A stretch of DNA of 64,000 nt, from NCBI RefSeq assembly GCF_950295315.1, contig NC_080185.1, positions 48,961,237 through 49,025,236 of the forward strand, given 5' to 3'. A model generated the notes under the pieces. The model saw nothing but the letters and a program-made list of their open reading frames with translations, ran no database searches and was not told the origin of the DNA. Below are positions 55,812-64,000 of the stretch, piece after piece (the stretch's first letter is position 1; each line of letters starts with the position of its first letter). The position numbers and the translations under genes were made by a program. The stretch is from Erinaceus europaeus. Lineage: Eukaryota > Chordata > Mammalia > Eulipotyphla > Erinaceidae.

Positions 55812-56305
55812 TGTTGTGGAGCCAGATGTTGTAGTGCGCGGGCCGCAGAGAAGAGAGAGAGAGGGTCCAGAGCGAAGAGGAAACACAAATCTTTATTTGC
55901 GCTGGCACCTCAGAGTTGGGTGTTAGAGAAGCAGGTTGGGCCACGTGGAGGTAGAGAAAATGGCCGCCTCACGCAGTAACCTTTCCTGCGTCTGAACACC
56001 AGAGTGGAGCGCCGGCAAGAGAGAGAGGTGCGGAAAACGAAGGGTTTTTATAGGAGTAGCTTTCGCGAGAATGGGAAGGGGGAGAAGTAACCATAGCACT
56101 CCAGGATAGGATGATAACTCTCGTGAGAATGGGAGGGGGGAGGAGTAACCAGAGCACTCCAGATATAGCGGGGATATAGGCAATGTCCTGAGGGCACAAC
56201 ATGGCTGAACAGGCACTCTGAGAATGTCCCAACTCTCCAGGGAACTAGCAGTAGCCTGAGGGGACAACATGGCAGATGTGACTGCATTGGCACAATTTCC
56301 CAGCA
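55812..56305 (-). repeat. Provirus B 3' LTR
   Basis: TGTTGTGGAG ... CCCAGCA. TATA-like element as plus-strand tttttata (56044-56051) and AATAAA as plus-strand tttatt (within caaatctttatttgcgc, about 55892). The polypurine tract abuts it. Confidence 0.94.
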
Positions 56306-56322
56306 TCTCCCCCTTTCCTTTT
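56306..56322 (-). other. Polypurine tract of provirus B
   Basis: AAAAGGAAAGGGGGAGA on the minus strand, adjacent to the 3' LTR, identical to that of provirus A. Confidence 0.92.
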
Positions 56323-57030
56323 ATCTAATGCCCAGGACAACAGTGTGTAAAGTCTATGAACTACTCAGGGTCAGTCTATGAAAAACCAGCAACGTGAAGG
56401 GAAGGAAGCTGCTGTAAAATTGTCTAAAGTGTCCAAAGGGTATACCAGTAAGTCCGATAGAAGTCTCAGTCCAAAGTAGGTGACTAGGGGGAGAAATGGC
56501 AGGGGATGAAATGCTGCATGAGGAAGGTCAGCCTCTGGAATTCTGCTTTTCTGTAGATTGTGATCTGGAACCGCCAAAACATCAAAGCAAAAGAAGGAAA
56601 GGCAGACAGGCACTAAAAAGGTTCTGTCCTTGGAGTCTGTGAATCAGATTCTTCAGATCGCGTCAGGTGACATCTAGGGTTTCGGGGGGTGTGCCACTGT
56701 AGTCGTGCCATCTAGTGGGTGATGTCAGGGTGTGCAGGGGTCCAGATATTTGTTTTTTTTTTCTGGGATTCCTGTGGAAGAAACATAAACAATCTGCTTC
56801 TCGTGGTTAGCAGGGCATCTGATTTGAATGCTTTATAGAAAAAGAGGTTTGGTGCCTTGACCAACTGAGTTTTGGGGGATGTATCTTTCCTATTCATTTA
56901 TGATTATATTTTATATTATTTGTCATGGTAGTCAGCCGTTTATCTGGAAGGTCCTGGGTGATTCATGGGGAAAAAGACCTTATCTTTTAACAAAGACTCT
57001 AAGGTGTAGGGAAGCGGGAACTATCTTATC
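56323..57030 (-). other. Provirus B internal 3' region, non-coding
   Basis: Counterpart of 5021-5729 with few differences. The minus-strand frame at 56371-56613 (80 codons) has no recognisable motif and is interrupted in provirus A. Confidence 0.7.
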
Positions 57031-57305
57031 CTTTTTTTTTTGTATCTTGCCTTTTGTTGCCCTAGTTGTTCTTGTTGTAATTATATTGTTGTTATTGCTG
57101 ATATTGTGGTTGTTGGATAGAACAGAGAGAAATGGAGAGAGGAGGGAAAGACAAAGGGAGAGAAAGATACCTGTAGACCTGCTTCACCATCTGTGAAGTG
57201 ATTCCCCCGCAGGTGAGGAGCTGGGGTCTCAAACTGGGATCCTCAAGCCAGTTCTTGCACTTAGCACCACCTGCGCTAAACCCGCTGCGCCACCGCCCGA
57301 TTCCC
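57031..57305 (-). mobile_element. SINE carried inside provirus B
   Basis: Same SINE, orientation and flanks as 5730-6015 in provirus A. Left flank gaactatctta and right flank gagctatcttt look like its old target duplication. Confidence 0.93.
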
Positions 57306-57571
57306 AGGAGCTATCTTTTAACATAAACTCTATGGCCATGCCAATAGCAACCTTGAGGGCACATGTGGCTCCCCACATGTCCCCCTGTCTTATATCATGT
57401 TTTGATGTTTGGCGGACTTTGTTTTGTGGCAGGGTAGACTGTGCCTGTGTTAGGTTGGGGATCAGCCTTCCGTCTTACCTGGTCATTTTTGCCCAGTAGT
57501 ACCAGATGCCCTGTCTTAGGTTGACTGGATAGCGCTAGTTTCCTCTTACCTGTCATTGGCTAGCCAGCCCT

Positions 57572-57725
57572 CTACATGGTGTACGTTCTGATGGAGGGGG
57601 GCAAATCCTCCACAGCAACTCAATATTCTACCATGTCCAGCCTATGATAATGAGTTTGTATAGGTTGCATCTTTATGGCATCAGTCTGTTGCCACAAAAG
57701 GCCATGAGCTTGTTAAGAATTATAG
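57572..57725 (-). pseudogene. Env transmembrane tail (provirus B), decayed
   Basis: Counterpart of 6294-6448. It ends at the same TAG (57574-57572), but a TGA (in gtagaatattgagttgctg) and a one-base shift break the frame. Hydrophobic leucine-rich anchor codons lie on the other side of the SINE, at about 57890-57930. Confidence 0.6.
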
Positions 57726-57728
57726 GAC

Positions 57729-57876
57729 TGTGGTCCAGGAGGTGGTGCAGTGACTAAAGCCTTGGACTCTTAAGCATGAGGTCCTGAGTTAGATCCCTGG
57801 CAGCACATGTACCAGAGTGAGTCTGGTTCTTTCACTCTTTCTCATTAATAAATAAATTTAAAATGTTGAAAAAAAA
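57729..57876 (+). mobile_element. Second SINE inside provirus B
   Basis: tggtccaggaggtggtgcag ... ggcagcacatgtaccagagt ... tcattaataaataaat. Flanked by a perfect 12-bp repeat gaattataggac (57717-57728 and 57877-57888), the same site as in provirus A. Confidence 0.93.
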
Positions 57877-57888
57877 GAATTATAGGAC

Positions 57889-58324
57889 CTATTGTGAGCA
57901 GAAGAAGTAAAACAAGCTAGGGTCCCACAACTAAGGGTATACAGGTAAGGAAGGGGGAATGTATCCATTGATATGAAGAGGTAGGATCATATCTCAAGTC
58001 TAAGGGAAGCAGTCAGTGGATGTGATGTCCAGGGGAACAACCATTTGTTTTTGGGGGTAGTAAAGGATGTCCGTGGCATGGGTGATGTTATAAAGGGAAA
58101 CATCTTTAAATTGTTGGCTGACAAAGGCAGGCCTATGGTGGCAAGACAAGATACACCAGTTAAGTTTACAAGAATATGTGAATGTTGCTAATTCACATAG
58201 GTTGGATATGGAGGAACTTCTTACAGTTTAATACCTTACCATATGAACAGATGATTCCTCATATGAAGGCTTGATAGTTGTAATCACTTACTTGTGAAAA
58301 ACAATAAAACTTGTAACAAGTTAA
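57889..58324 (-). pseudogene. Env remnant of provirus B
   Basis: Matches 6632-7062 of provirus A, including the KDVSLYNITHATDILYY stretch. It is joined directly to integrase at about 58325, so the first part of env is absent. Confidence 0.5.
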
Positions 58325-59275
58325 AGAGATTTAACGTAGTAGTTAAGGCTTTTGCTAGCTGGATATTGGGGGGATACATTCCTCCTTTATCTTTATTCAG
58401 TTGAGCCTTAAGAGTTTGATGGGCCCTCTCGACAATGCCTTGTCCCTGTGGATTATAGGGAATGTCTGTGGTATAAGTAATGTTCCAGAGGGAACAAAAT
58501 TTTCCTAGAAAACTTTGTAAAGAAGCAAGAGTAAGGTTAGAAGGAAAGGTGACATTAGGTTTTAAGGGACGAATTTGCGTTAGAGAAATCTCTGAACCTA
58601 AGAAAGATATTGGAGGGATTAGCTGTATCTTCTCAGGGGCTACATTAAGGCCGCTTTTCTTTAATGCAGGAATGAGAAAATCACATAAGGCATAGAGATC
58701 TGTATCTGATTTTCCCCATATTAAAATATCATCTGTATAATGAAAAATATTAAGGCCCTTATGAATATATGGGACAAGGGCAGATTTAACAGCCTCCTGA
58801 CAAATAGTAGGACTATTGGCCATACCCTGGGGCAGCACCACACATTCAAATATGTCAGCAGGGCTGGCGTTATTAATAGAAGGAACAGAGAAGGCAAAAA
58901 GTTTACAATCTTGTGGATGCAAGGGAATAGAGAAAAAACAATCTCGTATATCAATAGCTATGATTGGAATTCCCGTGGGAATTGCAGAAGCAAGAGGCAA
59001 ACCCCTTTGGGGGGATCCCCAGACCTGCATGGTTTTATTTACTGCATAGAGATCTTGAAGGAGGCGCCATTTTCCTGAGCGCTTTTTAATCACAAAGACA
59101 GGAGTATTCCATGGGCTTCGAGAATGGCGAATGTGTCCTAAGGACAACTGATCTCGGACGAGCTCTTTTAAAATTTCTAGTTTATCCCTAGGTAAAGGCC
59201 ACTGTTCCACCCAGACAGGCTCATTAGAAAGCCAGCTTAAGCGGGGTGTTTGGCTACGAACAGTGGCATTTAGTA
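58284..59275 (-). pseudogene. pol: pol: reverse transcriptase fused to integrase end by deletion
   Basis: One open frame of 308 codons (59210-58284), extended upstream to about 59275 without a start. Reverse transcriptase: VEQWPLPRDKLEIL, KKRSGKWRLLQDL, AIDIRDCFFSIPLHPQDCK, LPQGMANSPTICQ and a catalytic box reading YTDD (FHYTDDILIWG). Near 58500 it passes from SFLGK straight to FCSLWNITYTTDIPYNPQGQ of integrase, skipping thumb, connection, RNase H and the first two catalytic residues of integrase. Compared with provirus A about 1.38 kb is missing, with short A/T-rich microhomology at the joint. The frame ends in env-derived sequence. It cannot provide normal Pol activity. Confidence 0.92.
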
Positions 59276-59343
59276 TTGGGGATGCTGAATAGACCTGGTA
59301 TCGCGGGAACGAGTTTTACACTCTGCAGAGGCGTCTGTGGATA

Positions 59344-59709
59344 TCATAACATCAAGATATTCCAGAAGATCCCTGCCCAATAGGTGCTAATATTAGCTAC
59401 CAAAGGGCAGAAGTGTCTGGTAGAACCGTCCGGGTCTTCCCACATGAGTGAGTCTAGTGTGCGAAATGATTGGGTCACCCCTTCTGCTCCATGTATACTG
59501 GGTCCAGGGATGAGTTCCCAATCTTGGGGAACCTCTTCTTGCCTTAAAGTCGTCTTTGCTGCCCCCGTGTCAATCAAAAATTTAAAAGGAATATTGCCAA
59601 TCTTTACTGTCATAGAAGGGTTACCTTGTTCTAGAACAGGAGTGGTCCACAAAATCTCAGGCCCTGAATTTGTACCATTCAGGGGTGAACCATCTTTATG
59701 AAATTGGGA
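59344..59709 (-). pseudogene. pro: pro: aspartic protease (provirus B)
   Basis: GNIPFKFLIDTGAAKTTLR with the DTGA active site (about 59590-59560). It is in the same frame as gag; only a TAG (59712-59710, TGG in provirus A) separates them. The protease C-terminus (GRDLLEYLD) is present but in another frame, so there is a frameshift near 59390. Confidence 0.88.
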
Positions 59710-61463
59710 CTAACAATCTCTCTTCCAATGAAACCCCTTACGACATCTTGGATAAACAGTACGTGGCCTCTGGCTCCCTGACTGAAAGCGGGGTTGCTCT
59801 GACTGGAGGCGTGGTCGCTCTAACTGGAGGCGGGGTTTCCCTGACTGGAGGCGTGGTCGCAGCTTATCAGGACACTGGTTATGCCAATGTCCTTGGCGAC
59901 CGCACTGAAAGCAGGCCCCATTGTGATTACGTGGGGTAACTGCATAAACCTGTGTCATAGCGGATGCCCCATAATTGCCTGATGTAAGTTCCTGTGTCGC
60001 TAAAATCCAATTATCTGGGTGTAGGTGTTTAAGATTAAGGCATGCCTGACTGAATTGTGGTATCATGCCTCCCCAGACAATAGAGCGCAGGAGTAGTGAG
60101 TGGATGTCAGGATTATAAACCTTTCTCTCTAAGCTTGTCTTCACCCTTGAGATGAAGCTCGCTAATGATTCATCAGTGTCTTGGTGAATAGAGTTAATGG
60201 GAACTGACGAATCTACATTGGGTGGGATCACCCTTTCCCATGCTTGTGCTGCGTAGATGTGTACCTGTTCAAAATAACCGGTTGGAAACCTGGCTTCTGC
60301 CTGCTGAGCTCCAGATTCATAAGCTCCTTCTCCAAACAAAGCATCATAATCCCATTCTACCTGTTTGTTACTATTTTCCTGCGACTGTCTAGAGCACTCA
60401 TTGCGGAAGTATGCCTTCCACTGTAGGTAGAGGGGGTCTGGGAGTGCAGCACGAGCCATATCTTTCCAATCTTGGGGCGTGTTAAGATGGTGGTAAAAAC
60501 TCCTTAAAACGGACTTGGTCCATGGAGAATGCATTCCGTCATCCCTGACTGCTTGTCTGAGTGTTTTGAGGCCTTTAGTGGAGTATGGCTGCCACGATTG
60601 AGGGTTTTGTTTAGACGGGGCCACGTTTACCGGGAAGGTGTGGATTTGGTTCGATGACACTGGGGAGAGATCTACAGAAGTGGAAGGTGCCGTGGAAACT
60701 GCTGTAGTGGACGCAGGGGAAACTGAACACGTATCTATGGGGATGTAGCTCTTGGGGTGGACTTTAAATGGTTTAAGGTCCTTAAATGCTGAAAAAATAT
60801 CCTTTAACTCTCGTATCTCAGCCACAAGGTCTCTTAATGATGACGTACCAGCAGGGGGTGGGGTCAGAGAAGCAGAAGCCTCAGGGGAAGCCAAAACTGG
60901 GGCGGTAGGAGGAGGGGCTAGAGAACTGGAAGCCTCAGGGGAAGCAGGGGGCGGGGCCAGAGAAGCAGAAGGTACTGAACATGTGTCTGCCACAGAAGGG
61001 ACCGAACACGTGTCTGCAGAAGGAGTCGAACACGTGTCTGTGGGGACAGCTGGGGGAGGGGTCAAAGGAGCGGCCAAACACGTGTCTGTGGGGACAGCTG
61101 GGGGAGGGGTCAAAGGAGCGGCGAACATGTGTCTTCGGGGGCTGTGGGGGGAGGGGTCGTGGAAGCGGAAGCTGCCGCAGGAGAAACAGAACACGTGTCT
61201 CTGGAGGCAGCGGTTTTGGGGCTGACTGCAGATTGCTTAGGGTGTTTAAGTCTTAAGCAAATATCCTTTAACTCCTGTATCTCAGCCTCAAGGTCACTTA
61301 ACCTTTTGGCAGGAGGCCTTGTACATATCCTGAAAATAGTAAATATAGCCATGAGAACCCACGGTGTAGCAAACATTAAAGCATCTCTGAGATTGAAAGC
61401 CTGACCCAGGAGAGAAGGATAGAATGTCTGGGACACCTCCTCATAAAACGGAAAAAATCCCAT
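59710..61463 (-). pseudogene. gag: gag (provirus B)
   Basis: Start ATG at 61463 in a good context (ccaccATGG). N-terminal part 61463-61110: MGFFPFYEEV, a predicted membrane segment (ALMFATPWVLMAIFTIFRI) and a coiled-coil-like LSDLEAEIQELKD. A frameshift in the repeat region near 61130 leads into a long frame (61194-59710, 494 codons). That frame holds repeats of the type TPPPAVPTDTC, a second LVAEIRELKDIF segment, capsid (FPVNVAPSKQNPQSWQPYS), a major-homology-like HQDTDESLASFISRV, knuckle 1 FQCGRQGHWHNQC, and a second knuckle with its first Cys replaced (YPRCRKGFHWKRDC). Close to complete apart from the shift and the final TAG. Confidence 0.92.
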
Positions 61464-61554
61464 GGTGGAGGGAAACGCAGGGCCACAGAGGTGGGCGGAT
61501 GCCACTTACCTGTGTCTGGGCGGCTTTTCTGGACCTCAGGCTGGGCGTGAGTGT

Positions 61555-61572
61555 GGGACACGTTGAGCGCCA
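61555..61572 (-). other. Primer-binding site, tRNA-Lys-like (provirus B)
   Basis: TGGCGCTCAACGTGTCCC on the minus strand, two bases after the 5' LTR. The first 14 bases match the tRNA-Lys(1,2) primer site except for one position. Confidence 0.8.
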
Positions 61573-61574
61573 GA

Positions 61575-62068
61575 TGTTGTGGAGCCAGATGTTGCAGTGT
61601 GCGGGCCGCAGAGAAGAGAGAGAGAGGGTCTGGAGCGAAGAGGAAACACAAATCTTTATTCGTGCTGGCACCTCAGAGTTGGGTGTTAGAGAAGCAGGTT
61701 GGGCCACGTGGAGGTAGAGAAAATGGCCACCTCACGCAGTAACCTTTCCTGCATCTGAACACCAGAGTGGAGCGCCGGCAAGAGAGAGAGGTGTGGAAAA
61801 CGAAGGGTTTTTATAGGAGTAGCTTTCGCGAGAATGGGAAGGGGGAGAAGTAACCATAGCACTCCAGGATAGGATGATAACTCTCGTGAGAATGGGAGGG
61901 GGGAGGAGTAACCAGAGCACTCCAGATATCATGGGGATATAGACAATGTCCTGAGGGCACAACATGGCTGAACAGGCACTCTGAGAATGTCCCAACTCTC
62001 CAGGGAACTAGCAGTAGCCTGAGGGGACAACATGGCAGATGTGACTGAATTGGCACAATTTCCCAGCA
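61575..62068 (-). repeat. Provirus B 5' LTR
   Basis: Pairs with 55812-56305. The differences are mostly transitions (for example tattcgtgctgg against tatttgcgctgg). Ends in CCCAGCA, followed by caagac. Confidence 0.94.
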
Positions 62069-62492
62069 CAAGACAGTTATTCTCCATGACACAAGCAACT
62101 TAATTAACCAAAGGTATTTGAGAGAAGCATAGAGGTTAAACCCATAGGGTGAGATAGAAATTAGATGGATATCAAAAGACCATATAGTTCAGAATTTCTC
62201 TTGTCTGGGGTCTGAGGTGTGTGATGAAGTGTGTGATAAGGTGTGTTCTTCTGTGATCAGAAGGTGACTTTGAATAAGTGAATCTGTGGCCATGTGGCCT
62301 GCAGTTAATGGAGGGAAGTACTGGGGTTTCTGTGGGCCTGAGAGTCAAGAAGGAAAGAACCAAGTCTGAGTTTCCCCCCTTATGCTCACCTCGGTTGAGA
62401 GAGACTTACCAAGAGGTTATCTTCTCAGACCTCCATCCAAAGATGGGGGTGGTTCTCCCTAAGCTCTATCAGGCTTACACATGTTCCTAACA

Positions 62493-63555
62493 CCATCCCC
62501 TGCCCTGATAACTTTCCTATTGTTTATGCCTCTGGGAGTATGGACGCAGGGTCATTATGGGGTACAGAAGATGGAAGGTCTGGCTTCTGCAATTGCTTCC
62601 CCGCTTAACATGGGTGTTGCCATGTCAATCCATACTCTGAACCAGTCTCTCTCTTTCCCTTTTGGGGTGGAGTCTGGGTAAACAGGGATCAAGGACACAT
62701 TGGTGGGGTCGTTGGCCTAGGGAGGCCCTAATGGCATCATGGTAGCACCTGGAACCTGCTGGCTGAAAGAAGACTTAACATATAAAACCAAAAAAATTGT
62801 TGACTAATCATGAACCTAAAGGCTGTAATATTGCAGACGAAGATTTGTGGTCACCATTTTTAAGATACCTAGTAGACCTATTTCATATATATTCCAAAGA
62901 GCCCACGACTATACTAGTTTTTTCTTGAGCCTGACATCTGATATGCAGGTGGACCCAAGTTATTGTCTGGGGAGATGTCATGGCTGGTAAAAGGGCTTGA
63001 AAGCTGAATCAGGAAAGAGAGTAGTTCCCAAATATGGGAAAGGTGCATAAATATTGACTGTAGACCCCATTGATTTGATCTGGGACTCATATTCAGCTTA
63101 GGAGCCTATGTAACCTCTGCATCCCTATAGGTCTAAGCTCACATTCTGTGGTCATGAGTAGGAAGGTCCCAAGCTGCCACAATTTCAGGGCCCATCTTCC
63201 TCAGGTGGTAGATAAAGAATTTTACCCAGCCTCCCTTCAGAGGATGGAATATTCTCTACCATTGTTGATTCACATAGAGGTCAAGGTACTATGGGTGCCC
63301 CCATAGGTGTCCATTGTGTTGTTCTTGATGGAGATGACCAGTGACAATGGAGAGAGTGCTCTATTGGAGGTCTAGGCCCATCATGTCTGTATGGGAATGT
63401 CAGGACTCCCTGACTACGGACCCAGATAATGGGGTGGCTTGATAGTGACTAAAGAGTCATCATTAAATTATGCCAGTATCTTGCCTTATTCAGATTTTGT
63501 AGTTCTTATTTTGATAAGTTTAACTTTGGAGTGAAACACTTAAAACTTCAAATGT
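62493..63555 (-). mobile_element. L1 3'UTR, right of the nested LTR
   Basis: Continues 55390-55503: cctgccctgataactttcct ... gctgaccatgtc-type distal UTR, then caagctgccacaatttcagg ... cttgatagtgactaaagagt (reverse complements of the plus-strand blocks at 43600-44700). Confidence 0.85.
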
Positions 63556-64000
63556 GTAACCAAACTGAACAGTGGTCTCCAACTGTTAATACATTCCTAA
63601 TAATGACTTGTTCTTTGAAATGTTGACTTTCCTAAAAGCATAGACCAGGGAGAAAAGAAGCAACCAGTGACATTACTTTATAAGATATAGGTATATATAA
63701 ATAATGTCAAAGGACATAAATTATGGTGATGTTGTCTATGATACAGTAAATCCTAACCATGGGATCTTGAAAGTTAACACAATTGCCAAATAATTTGATT
63801 ATATCAATAACTACCCATTGCCTTCTTATACCCCAAGTCAGCAGGAACCTCCCACTTCCTCTATAAAGCCCATATTTCCCCCAGTCCTGGAACCTCTAGG
63901 TGGGGCTCACTTTCCTGCATGCTTCTATCAATTCATACCAAATGATACTACATCTCCTGACCCCAACCTAATCAATCCAACGCATATCATCCTGGTGTGT
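63556..64000 (+). mobile_element. L1 3'UTR in opposite orientation, runs off the window
   Basis: gttgactttcctaaaagcat ... aaattatggtgatgttgtct ... cctatatttcccccagtcct-type blocks in plus orientation, corresponding to 48770-49090. Directly adjoining the minus-strand part, it fits a 5'-inverted L1 insertion; the other end lies outside the window. Confidence 0.8.

Larger units (their letters stand above)
55812..62068 (-). mobile_element. Provirus B: class II endogenous retrovirus, internally deleted
   Basis: Same family as provirus A, minus strand, in the normal gene order: 5' LTR (61575-62068), primer site, gag, pro, truncated pol, env remnants with two SINEs, polypurine tract, 3' LTR (55812-56305). 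It is 6.26 kb, shortened by deletions within pol (from reverse transcriptase into integrase) and from integrase into env. LTRs differ at roughly 14 of 494 sites by eye, fewer than in provirus A, so B appears younger. Six-base target repeats caagac. Confidence 0.95.
55504..62492 (-). mobile_element. Solo LTR of another family, split by provirus B
   Basis: 55504-55811 and 62075-62492 together make an LTR of about 720 bp. It is bracketed by ccatcc (55498-55503 and 62493-62498). The minus strand starts TGTTAGGAAC (end of 62492) and carries AATAAA (plus strand tttatt at 55667-55672). The U5-like end (cactcgcgacaggggtgaca ... ggcggggtggtctcc) is at the left. The left terminus reads tttcgg where tg is expected, so that end is mutated or slightly misplaced. 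Confidence 0.7.

Noticed and set aside
59710..59712. Gag-pro stop as a programmed read-through site
   Set aside because: The same codon is TGG in provirus A, so the TAG in B is more simply a nonsense mutation.
60752..61256. Plus-strand frames with GTAGGGVKGAA and similar repeats
   Set aside because: Antisense shadows of the gag repeats in provirus B.

Overview
This is mammalian nuclear DNA, dominated by retrotransposons. Dozens of copies of tRNA-derived SINEs with RNA polymerase III A and B boxes are scattered through it, together with fragments of several LINE-1 (L1) families and two proviruses. The SINE type (tRNA-like head, conserved body with a CTGCAGGTGTCT block, pyrimidine-rich segment, AATAAA-type tail) matches, as far as I remember, the ERI SINEs of hedgehogs. 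A hedgehog (Erinaceidae) is therefore my best guess; this is recall, not a search. There are no bacterial-type genes, operons or CRISPR arrays.

Layout. 0-4.5 kb: SINEs and L1 remnants. 4.53-13.78 kb: provirus A, a class II (betaretrovirus-like) endogenous retrovirus on the minus strand, inserted into an L1 3' untranslated region (3'UTR) with a 5-bp target duplication. Its pol gene lies inverted, on the plus strand. 13.8-30 kb: the rest of the interrupted L1, then more L1 ORF2 fragments (16.9-17.9 minus, 18.8-26.3 plus), SINEs and simple repeats. 30.3-31.6 kb: the one gene-like, apparently non-repetitive island. On the minus strand it has CCAAT and TATA elements, a Kozak ATG directly followed by a splice donor, a 187-bp candidate intron, a second exon and an AATAAA signal; it would encode a basic protein of about 103 residues that I do not recognise. 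31.6-55.5 kb: a mosaic of nested L1s in both orientations, SINEs, microsatellites and one solo LTR (45.5 kb). 55.5-62.5 kb: a solo LTR of another family that was itself split by provirus B (55.81-62.07 kb, minus strand, same family as A). 62.5-64 kb: an L1 3'UTR that changes orientation.

The proviruses are the best-defined objects. Both have TG...CA LTRs with a TATA box and an AATAAA, a polypurine tract and a primer-binding site resembling that for tRNA-Lys(1,2). Gag has a capsid-like domain and zinc knuckles, the protease carries DTGA, and reverse transcriptase, RNase H, integrase and an Env tail are present. All genes are broken. Both copies carry the same two SINEs at the same internal positions although they have different target duplications, so the SINEs were inside the element before it multiplied. 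In both, the zinc-knuckle region of gag and pro lie in one reading frame. All coordinates and similarities were read by eye; copy ages and family names would need alignment against a repeat library.
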